Source of the DNA: Cyclobacteriaceae bacterium
Lineage (GTDB): Bacteria; Bacteroidota; Bacteroidia; Cytophagales; Cyclobacteriaceae
Reading direction: 5' to 3'
NCBI GenBank assembly: GCA_030589835.1
Contig: JAUUZS010000182.1
Location: forward strand, 1 to 7,899
Length of the DNA: 7,899 nt
Below are positions 1-7,023 of this stretch, piece after piece. Under the pieces are notes generated by a model. The model was given only the letters and a program-made list of their open reading frames with translations, ran no database searches and was not told the DNA's origin. Both the position numbers and the translations under genes were made by a program. Position 1 is the stretch's first letter; each line of letters opens with the position of its first letter.

Positions 1-1056
1 AACATCAACCGGAAATGCTCCTTTGGTATTTGTAAGCGTTGACGTAGGGTAGTAAGCGTTTAGGGATCCATAATTAAAAGTTCCACCTACCAGATAATCC
101 GGAAAATCAAAATCCCAAACTCCCCCATGCGTTATCCTTTTTAGTGTCGCGCTTCCGGTACCTGTTGCCCGAACCTCCAGTCCACTTATGGTAATATTAT
201 TAATCTCCAATGCAGGATCAGGGGTGTTATCAAATGAAATCACAACTTCTACAGTAGTAGGAGTCATGTTTATTGCTGTGGTATTCACCGATGCTCCACT
301 CACCATAACGGCGGCCGTTCCCGGATCATTAAATTCAAAAACAGGATCTCCCTGAATCTCTAACTTAAAATATCTGGTAGTAAAATCCCCAACATCGGTA
401 ATGCCATTATTATAATTTTCAGTAATAACGATATCTGTTAATGAAACCCAGTCAGATGTAGCAGGCCCTTGATTTAGGCATATTGCCTCGCCAGCAGTTG
501 TTGAATTAATTGAAACACCACCAGCTCTTACAACTCCATGACTTTCCCCATCAACTACATCATCCCCAACAATCGGCATATCATCACCAGAAGTCACCCT
601 AATTATATCAGCAATTCCAGAAGCAATCGCTCTAACCTTTAATCCTGAAATGGTAAGCGTATTAATGTCATCGTCTGTCATTCCTGTAGACTCAATTGTG
701 ATGGTAACAGAGGAAGCTGTTACCACAATATCTTGAGTTGTATTTCCGAAATTACCATCTGTTAAAGTAAGGCCACCTATGCCAGGTTCAAACTCAAAAA
801 TTCCACTGCTTGAAAACTCAAATTTGATTATTGCGGGATCATCTTGGGCAGTTACAAAGTTATCGTCGGTTGGAACACCCGTCTCAGCAATTACAATATC
901 ATCTAATAGTTCATAACCTCCGCCAACACTAAGGCCACTGAGATTATCAGCTGTAGTGATAGTAACTTGCGCTGAGGCATAGGTAGAGAGAAAAAACAGC
1001 GATAAAAAAGTCAGTGCTCTCAAACCAGGAAAAAAATTTTGGTAAAAAATTTTCAT
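1..1056 (-). CDS. Secreted repeat-domain protein, N-terminal part (3' end beyond window)
   Basis: The frame opens with ATG at 1056-1054 and stays open for 352 codons to the left edge, so the C-terminus is missing. Residues 1-29 form a signal peptide: basic start (MKIF), Arg13, hydrophobic stretch LTFLSLFFLS and an AxA site (A27-S28-A29) before Gln30, so the product is exported. The rest has no enzyme motif and is rich in Asp, Thr, Gly and Val, as in beta-sandwich surface proteins. Two diverged tandem domains can be aligned: DIVIAE at 53 with DIVIT at 208, FEFEPG near 87 with FEFNDPG near 240, and TISGLKVRA near 135 with TISGLEVRA near 289, a period of about 154 residues. In Bacteroidota such proteins are often large adhesins or cell-surface proteins exported by type IX secretion, but the C-terminal sorting domain that would show this lies outside the window. 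It is separated from the upstream operon by 347 bases and may have its own promoter. Real gene: confident. Function: unknown. Confidence 0.88.
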   Translation of the reverse strand, partial: MKIFYQNFFPGLRALTFLSLFFLSTYASAQVTITTADNLSGLSVGGGYELLDDIVIAETGVPTDDNFVTAQDDPAIIKFEFSSSGIFEFEPGIGGLTLTDGNFGNTTQDIVVTASSVTITIESTGMTDDDINTLTISGLKVRAIASGIADIIRVTSGDDMPIVGDDVVDGESHGVVRAGGVSINSTTAGEAICLNQGPATSDWVSLTDIVITENYNNGITDVGDFTTRYFKLEIQGDPVFEFNDPGTAAVMVSGASVNTTAINMTPTTVEVVISFDNTPDPALEINNITISGLEVRATGTGSATLKRITHGGVWDFDFPDYLVGGTFNYGSLNAYYPTSTLTNTKGAFPVDV

Positions 1057-1217
1057 TAAAAATTAAAACTATTTAAAAGATATCTCCCGCCCCTCAATCA
1101 ACTAATAGATATGGTTTCTCCTCATATTGTAACCCAAAATAAAACGAAAGGCAATGTTTTTCCTCCGTTTATAACAGGTGAATTTCAAATTAATTGATTA
1201 TCATAATTAAAAACCAT

Positions 1218-1403
1218 CTAAAAACATCTCTTTTGATTACATATGTAATGATCTTTTCGCTCATCTTTACTGCTGATAAATGGCTCAACAATGTGCTTTA
1301 TAAAACTGTCCTGGCTATGATTTGTTCCTTCAATTGCCGCTCTTTTAATAATGATGGTTGAAACATCACTCAAGGAAACCTTTCGGTCTTTTGGACAGAG
1401 GAC
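1218..1403 (-). other. 61-codon open frame in phase after the lipoprotein stop; possible gene remnant
   Basis: Directly after the TAA at 1406-1404 the same frame stays open for 61 codons and ends at TAG (1220-1218). The would-be peptide has a mixed, protein-like composition, with segments such as SLSDVSTIIIKRAAIEG and FIKHIVEPFISSKDERK. It has no ATG. The only candidate start is a TTG near 1374, preceded by an AAAGG-like stretch. It could be an eroded former C-terminal extension, a remnant of another gene, or chance. I recognise no family. The lipoprotein already ends naturally after its last blade, so an extension is not required. Confidence 0.2.
1236..1249. repeat. 14-base perfect palindrome in the intergenic region
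   Basis: The sequence ATTACATATGTAAT equals its own reverse complement over all 14 bases. It lies about 180 bases upstream of the secreted-protein start. A symmetric site of this size in a non-coding stretch could bind a dimeric regulator. It overlaps the weak downstream open frame, and AT-rich palindromes arise by chance fairly often, so no function is assigned. Confidence 0.35.
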
Positions 1404-2762
1404 TTAATTTGCAGGGATCAACTCACCGTTAGCAGTTACTTTTATCAAACACAATTTTCTTTCTGAGTTCGAATTTAGGTCAAAGCCCATGGTGCCTATT
1501 ATCGCATAACTTCCATCTTCCAGCTGAATCACCTTGGCTCCTGTATCATTGTCACTGCTTCCAAATGTTTGTCTCCATTCAAAATTGCCACCAAAATCCA
1601 ATTTCAACAAACTTATTTCGTCATTCCCTTCCGTATCATCCAGCTGGATCTTGGAAGAAACCAGGTATCCTCCATCCTGAGTTTGAATTATCCCACAGGA
1701 TTCCCCTATACTTCTGTTAAATGCATTGGGATACTCTTTCCTCCACATTTCATTTCGCTTAGCATCAATCTTAACCACCATTTCTATTTTTGTCTCCCGA
1801 AACTGCTGATATCCTGCCAAAACAAACCCACCATCCATGGTCGGGCAAGCATCGGTACAAATTTCATGATAATCATCTGAACCATACCTTTCCTGGTTTA
1901 TCCCTTTATCATTACCGCCCTGAAAAATAAATGATTGAAATTGCATTGTTTTTTTATGAAATTCTAAAACAGATCCAAAACAAACAAATTCTGTTATTGT
2001 AGCATTGTTTTCAGTTGTTTCAAATGATGTCGTACTTAAATTCTCCACATTACTCGTACCCCACACATAATCCTGTCTATTATCCACGGGGGCTAAATTG
2101 TCATCTGTTTCCACCATATAAAACCTTGAGGTATCCCCGGTGAGCCAGGTGCCGGTAATTAAAAATCCACCATCCTTAATATCCAGAATATCTTTTCCTA
2201 TTTCATCCCATGAGTCATTACCATATTCCTGCGGGGGATTTGATATTAATGTCCCATCAAAAGCAATATTTGCCACCCAAACATTTCTTAGGTCAGATCC
2301 CTCCTGGGTTTTTTCGCCACAGACATAGATGCTAAGGCCATCCCCACTAAGAATTACCGAACTCGCTACATCGTCCCCAGGTCCTCCATACCTTCTTTCC
2401 CATTTCGGATTTCCATTTTCATCCGTAAGGACCACATAAATATCTTTGCCTCCAATGCTATCGGAAGCATTACTACCTGAGGGAATGCTATCGGAAGCAT
2501 TACTACCTGAGGGAATGATAGCGGAAGTTGTAGAACCTACCAAAACAAATCCTCCATCCGGCAACTGCAAGAGGTCTTTTCCCTCTTCCGAGCCATTGCC
2601 GCCAAACAGTTTGATAAAAACCTCACCCTGCTTTGGCTCGACACGCATACTCGTATCACAGGCATTTATAATCAATAAGGCACAAAATGCCAACCCTGCC
2701 ACCAGCATACCTGAGCGTAGCAAAAAATGATAAAGGTATTTTATAAATCTAATTACTTTCAC
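1404..2762 (-). CDS. Predicted lipoprotein with DGGF-type beta-propeller blades
   Basis: 452 residues, starting at GTG (2762-2760). The N-terminus has basic residues (K2, R5, K8, R16), a hydrophobic stretch and a lipobox-like I-N-A-C with Cys35, so the mature protein should be lipid-anchored. The next in-frame Met (19) would lose the basic region, which supports the GTG start. The rest consists of repeated blades carrying a DGG(F/Y) turn: 63-78 (PDGGFVLVG), 136-150 (degenerate, GDGLSIYVCG), 191-205 (KDGGFLITG), 305-319 (MDGGFVLAG), 357-371 (QDGGYLVSS) and 410-424 (EDGSYAIIG). Between blades recur strands of the type 'D.nG...W...yG' (ENGNPKWERRYGG, GGNFEWRQTFG). This suggests a six- or seven-bladed propeller, a fold used mostly for binding. 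No catalytic motif is visible. Last gene of the operon; its start overlaps the stop of the beta-barrel gene, suggesting an envelope complex with it. Inner or outer membrane placement is not settled by the sequence. Confidence 0.9.
   Translation of the reverse strand: MKVIRFIKYLYHFLLRSGMLVAGLAFCALLIINACDTSMRVEPKQGEVFIKLFGGNGSEEGKDLLQLPDGGFVLVGSTTSAIIPSGSNASDSIPSGSNASDSIGGKDIYVVLTDENGNPKWERRYGGPGDDVASSVILSGDGLSIYVCGEKTQEGSDLRNVWVANIAFDGTLISNPPQEYGNDSWDEIGKDILDIKDGGFLITGTWLTGDTSRFYMVETDDNLAPVDNRQDYVWGTSNVENLSTTSFETTENNATITEFVCFGSVLEFHKKTMQFQSFIFQGGNDKGINQERYGSDDYHEICTDACPTMDGGFVLAGYQQFRETKIEMVVKIDAKRNEMWRKEYPNAFNRSIGESCGIIQTQDGGYLVSSKIQLDDTEGNDEISLLKLDFGGNFEWRQTFGSSDNDTGAKVIQLEDGSYAIIGTMGFDLNSNSERKLCLIKVTANGELIPAN
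2454..2513 (-). repeat. Two identical 30-base tandem repeats inside the lipoprotein gene
   Basis: Bases 2454-2483 and 2484-2513 are identical 30-base units, each encoding PSGSNASDSI (residues 84-93 and 94-103). The next 30 bases (2514-2543) match the unit at 18 of 30 positions, so they look like an older, diverged copy from which the repeat grew. The unit length is a multiple of three, so copy changes keep the frame. The repeats form a Ser/Asn/Gly-rich linker right after the first propeller blade. Confidence 0.93.
2759..2762 (-). promoter_or_regulatory. GTGA stop/start overlap (translational coupling)
   Basis: Read on the minus strand the four bases are GTGA. TGA (2761-2759) ends the beta-barrel gene and GTG (2762-2760) starts the lipoprotein gene. 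No strong separate ribosome site is seen, so lipoprotein translation probably depends on ribosomes finishing the upstream gene, which would keep the two products in step. Confidence 0.75.
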
Positions 2763-3874
2763 TTAATCTTTCTTGGTTTATAAAGTGGCTTAACGTACCC
2801 TACTACAAAAGAAAGGTTATTAATTTTAAAATCATCATCAACATACCCCACAGGAAACTTACTCTGATTCCCTTCCGGAAAATCGTTTTTAACAATGGTT
2901 CCATCTCTAGTCACTCTTTGTGATCCTATATTATTTCTATTTTCAAGATCGGTCACATTTAGCATTCCATAGGAAAATCTTACTTCAAATACCAGGTAGT
3001 TCAATTTATGTTTATAACTTATTCCTCCTCCTAAAAGGATATTATAATTAAATCTATTTTTCATCTTTGTTGTAGATTCTACCAAAGGGGGTAAGTCCAG
3101 CGGTGCCTCATTCACCACCATATTCTCATCCGGTGGATCATAGGAATACCCCTCAATGTTATTAATTAATGAATTGGCAATAAAACTCGGGCTTACACCG
3201 CCCAAACCATATGCGTTTACTTTGCCTTTATAAAAGGTATATTTCACGGTGACGGGCAATTCCACCTCCCGGTGGCTGATGTCTAAGGTTGTCTTATAGT
3301 ACCCTAATTGATTATCGGAAAGCCGGACTCGTTTACCACTATAATAAATCTCTCCTACAAGGTGCAAATCCTTCCTTATCACCATCTCGGCACCAATACC
3401 GGCAACAAATCCCGTTCCTATAGTATATTGATGAGAGCTATTTGATTCATCTGTCAGGCTGTGATCGAGAAGTACATTGGCTTTGGAAAGGTTGAGGCCT
3501 ATTTTTCCTGTCAACAGATATATGGGATCAGTGGTAAATTTCTTGCTGTGGTTGATAAGCTCCACCGGATCCGAAACACTATCGGTCATGTAATCAGGCG
3601 CTATCTTCAATAATTGCAAATAAGTGGAATCTGCCTTTCCGTAATAGTTAAGAAATAAATTGGCCAGGGTGAGCAAGCGAAACGCCCTGACTCTTTCCTC
3701 ATCTGTAAACCCATCATCAAGGCAAGACTCAATGATCGTCGGCACCTCATACAATCGCCCTTGTTCATATTTGTCTTCGGCATCGCTCAAAGCGATTGCA
3801 CACTGGTCCTGGGCATAAACAGAAATTGACTTAGCTAAAAAAAATAGCACAACATACGATAAAAAAATTCTCAT
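2759..3874 (-). CDS. Outer-membrane beta-barrel protein with TPR-like N-terminal domain
   Basis: 371 residues from ATG (3874-3872). Residues 1-21 are a signal peptide (MRIF, hydrophobic core, SVYA before Gln22). Residues about 25-115 are helical and TPR-like: the pattern 'YEQGRLYEVPTIIESCL..GF', then 'RAFRLLTLANLFLNYYGKAD' and 'LLKIAPDY..DPVELINHSKKF', which I recognise as a recurring N-terminal module of Bacteroidota outer-membrane proteins. Cys25 and Cys51 could form a disulfide in the periplasm. From about 119 to the end alternating hydrophobic strands (TGKIGLNLS, FVAGIGAEM, LHLVGEIYYSG, VELPVTVKYTFYKG, YNILLGGGISY, LNYLVFEVRFSYGM, LSFVVGYVKPLY) indicate a small barrel of the PF13568/PorT-like kind, with long loops near 240-270 and 305-345. 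The helical part would face the periplasm. The gene begins 16 bases after the NTPase stop and overlaps the lipoprotein start, so it is likely part of the same complex. Its exact role is unknown. Confidence 0.88.
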   Translation of the reverse strand: MRIFLSYVVLFFLAKSISVYAQDQCAIALSDAEDKYEQGRLYEVPTIIESCLDDGFTDEERVRAFRLLTLANLFLNYYGKADSTYLQLLKIAPDYMTDSVSDPVELINHSKKFTTDPIYLLTGKIGLNLSKANVLLDHSLTDESNSSHQYTIGTGFVAGIGAEMVIRKDLHLVGEIYYSGKRVRLSDNQLGYYKTTLDISHREVELPVTVKYTFYKGKVNAYGLGGVSPSFIANSLINNIEGYSYDPPDENMVVNEAPLDLPPLVESTTKMKNRFNYNILLGGGISYKHKLNYLVFEVRFSYGMLNVTDLENRNNIGSQRVTRDGTIVKNDFPEGNQSKFPVGYVDDDFKINNLSFVVGYVKPLYKPRKIK

Positions 3875-3890
3875 TCAGCTATAGCTTTAA

Positions 3891-6800
3891 TCAATTTGGT
3901 GGTGTGATAACAGCATTTTCACAAGTTTTTACATATTCTACCCCCTCGCCTACATATCGTTCCCATTCTGTTGGACTCAAATTTCTAAACACATATTTAC
4001 ACATATCCTCAGCAAGCAATTCTGCTTTTGTTGGCCATAGTTTTAAAATCCCATCTTTTGTGCCGGCCAGCAGATAATTATTATCACGACTAAATTCAAT
4101 ACTCCAGACATAATCGTTATGATCTCTGAACGCAACAGGCAGCATCTTATCCATCTCAGAAATTACCCAAAGCTGTGCTGTGCCATCCAGACTGGCCGTC
4201 GCAAGCAAGTTGCCATCGGGGCTGAATTTTATTTTATTTATCCTGGACCGCTGTCCCGGCAGAGTACTGACAAAGAACAAATCCATTTCCCTCACGCTCC
4301 CGAAATAAACCGATCCATTTTCATTGCCCACAGCAATAGTACGATTATCATGGCTAAATTCTATGGAATATATCGGACTGCCTAAAAATCTGCTGATCGT
4401 TTTTACCTTGCTCATATTGCCTGCGTCCCAAATATCCAAGGCTCCTTTTTCGTTTCCGGCAATCAGCATAGTGCCGTCTTTACTAAGGGACAAGGCGGTG
4501 TAGCGATCATCAAATTTCAATAATTTCCTGCTATTTGCAGGATCATTGATCCGTATCGTACTGTCCTGGATGCTATAGGATAAAAAGGATTCTGAATCTG
4601 GCAAAAACATCAGATCAGTTACCAATCCCGTATGTCCTTCAAGCTTTTTCGTAGTTAAATCCTCCAAGTTTAATATTAACAGATATGGTGCATCTCCCCC
4701 TATTGCAAGCCATTTTCCATCATGACTCAATTTCATATCATAATTCATATAATTATTATCCGGGCGATAAAGCAGCTGGAAAGAATAGGTTTCGCTATCC
4801 CACTTCAATATTTTTCCGTCACTTCCGGTAGTATAAAATTCTTTTCCGCTTGGAGCGTAAACGATTGCTCTCAGATTCTCTCGATGTCCATTATATCTAA
4901 GCAGATCAATCTCCTGGCTCTGTTTTAGCTTATCCCTTTTGGCATAGTACAGTCCATCGTAAATGTAGTTGTCATAGACCTCTCCACCATAATCCCTATT
5001 GTATTTGTAAGCCTGCAATGCCAAAAGTGCCTTTAAGTCCGTATCCGGGATGTTCAAAGACTTTACCGCCATGGATTGAGCGATAGATATCATTCTCAAG
5101 TTGTCAGCATTCTCTTTTTCTTCCCTTGCCACAGCAGTTTGCTCGTCGGCAAATAATTTTAGAGAATCAGAAATTATTTTTTCCTGTATTGCCAAATACG
5201 TTTGTTCTTCTGCAAAGCCCTGCGCATAAATGGCTCTATTTTCACTTTCTAATGCCAACTGCCTTTCAGTTTCCGCAACCTTAGTTTGCTCTATGGCTAT
5301 TCCAGTCTGTTCCTCAGCCTTAATTCTTTGTTCATCAGCATCTTTGGCATTTGCCTCTGCTTCTTTCCTATTCGATTCGGCCAATTCGCTCTGATATTCT
5401 GCATCTGCGCGTTGATTATCTGCTTCAATTTTTTTTATCCATCCAAACACAAAAAACATGATCGCAATAATGAAGGCGACGCCTAAAACAATCGCCACCA
5501 TTTTGGTGCGTTGAAGCATCCGCTTTTGAAGAAGCTCTTTACTTTTTTGCTCACTATCATAAGCCGCCTTACTTGTACGAAGAAAGACCATGGCCCGCTC
5601 ATAATAAGGATTATACCTGAGGGTCCAGGATATGGTAGGTTTTTGCTTTTTTTGCCAGTTGAGTGCCAGGTGCAAATCCGGAGGTCGCCAAAGACCGGTT
5701 TTCCCTACCTGGTACATCTCGGCCGCATCGGAAAGCCGCCTGTACATCCGGGCAGAATCTGCTTCTTCATCCACCCATTTCCTGAGCCTCTGCCAGATAC
5801 GCATCAGACTTTCGTGCGAAATCTCAACGACCGAGGAAGAATTTAACCTGACATTTGCTGCCGGTGTTAGCAGTGACCTGCCTGGCTCTCTGAATTTTTC
5901 AATTATATTGATTAATTCCTGTTCCTCAACACCAGAAATATCCACGATTTCCTTTAGCTTAGCGGCACGCCTAACCCCTTTATTGTCAGACCCTTTTTCT
6001 GTCAATGCCTTAAAAAGAACTTCACAGACTTCCTTTTCCTTTTTATCCAGCTCCGAATATGCTTCGTTGGCATGCTGCGACAGGGCTTCATGGATCTTGC
6101 CTATGGCAATATAATGTCGTAAATCGATTGGCTCATCAGTATCCATATTTGCCACCCAATAATCCCAGGTCCGCATCAATGCGTGCTGCATTACCGGAAG
6201 CTGATCCGGGTTGTTCCCTACGTCATTGAGCAATTGCTGAACCAATCTGCGTGTAATTTTCCCTCCTCCTACAGCAACAGGACCTTCAATGGCCATCCTT
6301 TGTTGATCACGCGTCATTTGAGGCACCAGGTAGTGACTTTTGTTAATGATGTATGTCAGTTCAGGAAATTGTGAACAATCGCCAATAAAATCGGACCTCA
6401 TGGTAAAGGCAATATATATTGGGACCTCAGACTGAGAGATGGATTTTAACAGAAGATTTACATATGCCGACGACTCATTTAAGGTATCATCATCGCGCTC
6501 CAGCCCGATGTACCTGAATAACTCTTCAAATTGATCAATAAGGATAAAAATATTTTTTTTTGAAGATTTAGAAAGCTGCTTTACCGCATCCACCAAACCC
6601 ATAGAACTACTTCTGAGTACGGTAGAGGTCATGCGCCTCTGGATCACCTTTTCCTTCTCGGTGGCTACGACATAGCTTTCTTCTTTACTGAGAATGGTTT
6701 CCGCAAGGTTTTCTATTGGTGATATACCTGGACGGGTCACCAATATTGACCAATCTGAACCAGCATCTGTCATAAATCCCCCATAAAGTATCGGGATAAT

Positions 6801-7022
6801 GCCGCAATACATTAATGAAGATTTACCACTTCCGGAGGTGCCAATTACAGCCGTAAACCGATGCTTGGCAAGATTAAGCAAAATATCATCGCTCTGGCCT
6901 TCCCGTCCAAAAAACAGATGACTTTCCTCAAAAGTAAATGGCCTTAATCCCGGGAAGGGATTAAGGAGCTCCAGCTCTCCTTGTTTATTGGATTCAAGAA
7001 TGTCTAACTCTTCAGGGTTCAT
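3891..7022 (-). CDS. nSTAND1 NTPase with transmembrane helix, coiled coil and WD40 propeller
   Basis: 1043 residues from ATG (7022-7020). Domains in order: entry motif NPFPGLRPF..EE..LFFGRE (21-41); Walker A GTSGSGKSS (61-69); Walker B ILIDQFEELFR with Asp163 and Glu166/167 (160-170), the DQFEE form typical of nSTAND1; MRSDFI (208-213); QMTRDQQRMAIEGPV (235-249); DQLPVMQHALMRTWD (273-287); ISHESLMRIWQRLRKW (401-416). All expected NTP-binding residues are present, so the switch should be active. One transmembrane helix lies at about 506-529, followed by a coiled coil (531-650) and seven WD40 blades (about 712-997), then a tail with Cys1008 and Cys1034. STAND proteins act as NTP-driven switches that oligomerise when a sensor domain, here the propeller, is triggered. 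The basic flank before the helix (KRMLQRTK) favours NTPase in, propeller out. It starts one base after the TIR-like gene, its likely effector or adaptor. Role in defence or signalling is inferred from the family. Confidence 0.94.
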   Translation of the reverse strand: MNPEELDILESNKQGELELLNPFPGLRPFTFEESHLFFGREGQSDDILLNLAKHRFTAVIGTSGSGKSSLMYCGIIPILYGGFMTDAGSDWSILVTRPGISPIENLAETILSKEESYVVATEKEKVIQRRMTSTVLRSSSMGLVDAVKQLSKSSKKNIFILIDQFEELFRYIGLERDDDTLNESSAYVNLLLKSISQSEVPIYIAFTMRSDFIGDCSQFPELTYIINKSHYLVPQMTRDQQRMAIEGPVAVGGGKITRRLVQQLLNDVGNNPDQLPVMQHALMRTWDYWVANMDTDEPIDLRHYIAIGKIHEALSQHANEAYSELDKKEKEVCEVLFKALTEKGSDNKGVRRAAKLKEIVDISGVEEQELINIIEKFREPGRSLLTPAANVRLNSSSVVEISHESLMRIWQRLRKWVDEEADSARMYRRLSDAAEMYQVGKTGLWRPPDLHLALNWQKKQKPTISWTLRYNPYYERAMVFLRTSKAAYDSEQKSKELLQKRMLQRTKMVAIVLGVAFIIAIMFFVFGWIKKIEADNQRADAEYQSELAESNRKEAEANAKDADEQRIKAEEQTGIAIEQTKVAETERQLALESENRAIYAQGFAEEQTYLAIQEKIISDSLKLFADEQTAVAREEKENADNLRMISIAQSMAVKSLNIPDTDLKALLALQAYKYNRDYGGEVYDNYIYDGLYYAKRDKLKQSQEIDLLRYNGHRENLRAIVYAPSGKEFYTTGSDGKILKWDSETYSFQLLYRPDNNYMNYDMKLSHDGKWLAIGGDAPYLLILNLEDLTTKKLEGHTGLVTDLMFLPDSESFLSYSIQDSTIRINDPANSRKLLKFDDRYTALSLSKDGTMLIAGNEKGALDIWDAGNMSKVKTISRFLGSPIYSIEFSHDNRTIAVGNENGSVYFGSVREMDLFFVSTLPGQRSRINKIKFSPDGNLLATASLDGTAQLWVISEMDKMLPVAFRDHNDYVWSIEFSRDNNYLLAGTKDGILKLWPTKAELLAEDMCKYVFRNLSPTEWERYVGEGVEYVKTCENAVITPPN
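4032..4889 (-). repeat. Seven WD40 repeats of the NTPase
   Basis: Seven blades can be picked out by their 'hydrophobic-SPDG...GS.DG...W' rhythm: residues about 712-742, 755-787, 796-827, 838-866, 882-909, 924-953 and 966-997. Blades 1, 6 and 7 are closest to consensus (TTGSDGKILKWD, ATASLDGTAQLWV, LAGTKDGILKLWP), while 2 and 5 have lost the final Trp. Seven is the usual number for one closed propeller, so the sensor looks complete. Confidence 0.88.
5106..5423 (-). other. Alanine-heptad coiled coil of the NTPase
   Basis: From residue 534 to 639 every seventh residue is Ala (534, 541, 548 and so on), with one exception, Ser618: sixteen consecutive heptads. From about 575 on, the residue before each Ala is mostly large and hydrophobic (I575, V582, L589, F603, L610, F624, V631), and EQT recurs at 571, 578, 606 and 627. 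This is a strict left-handed coiled coil with a small-residue face. At 1.5 angstrom per residue this segment would be roughly 16 nm long. Confidence 0.9.
5436..5507 (-). other. Transmembrane helix of the NTPase
   Basis: Residues about 506-529 (TKMVAIVLGVAFIIAIMFFV and following) are strongly hydrophobic with no charge in the core. The N-terminal side carries several Lys/Arg (residues 493-507). The C-terminal side starts with KK but then becomes acidic. By the positive-inside rule the NTPase is cytoplasmic and the coiled coil plus WD40 part periplasmic. It is the only such segment in the protein. Confidence 0.85.
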
Positions 7023-7023
7023 A

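Larger units (their letters stand above)
1057..1403. other. Intergenic region between lipoprotein gene and secreted-protein gene
   Basis: This is the only long stretch without a clear gene (347 bases). Read on the minus strand, it carries the 3' flank of the four-gene operon and then the 5' leader of the secreted-protein gene. The half next to the operon contains an open frame in phase with the lipoprotein stop and a 14-base palindrome, both listed separately. The half next to the secreted-protein gene is very AT-rich and ends in a T/A-rich run right before the ATG, as is common in Bacteroidota leaders. I saw no GC-rich hairpin followed by a T tract, and no well-spaced match to the Bacteroidota promoter pattern (TTTG, then TAnnTTTG). 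No tRNA or other RNA gene was recognised. Confidence 0.6.

Noticed and set aside
1162..1166. On the minus strand GGAGG, a strong Shine-Dalgarno-like site, followed 7 bases later by TTG and a short frame; a second GAGGAG occurs at 1118-1123 near a seven-codon ATG frame.
   Set aside because: The frames are about 10 and 7 codons, Bacteroidota rarely use strong Shine-Dalgarno sites, and nothing supports a leader peptide. The real ATG at 1056 is followed by a clear signal peptide.
1190..1210. Imperfect inverted repeat with TTAATT and AATTAA arms.
   Set aside because: Very AT-rich and imperfect; expected by chance in such a region.
1360..1400. Short hairpins after the operon, including a GACC-GAAA-GGTT stem-loop (minus strand) as possible terminator.
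   Set aside because: The stem is only 4-5 pairs with a G-T pair and is not followed by a T-rich run.
1569..2730. Plus-strand open frames opposite the lipoprotein.
   Set aside because: The minus-strand frame has a lipobox and repeated DGGF blades, while the plus-strand products have no protein-like pattern beyond the mirrored repeat.
3877..3886. Ten-base palindrome AGCTATAGCT in the gap between the NTPase and barrel genes.
   Set aside because: Short, inside a 16-base gap of an operon; no reason to treat it as an operator or terminator.
5286..6114. Plus-strand open frames opposite the NTPase, up to 160 codons.
   Set aside because: They are shadows of the conserved NTPase and coiled-coil coding sequence. 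Their translations have no recognisable domain.
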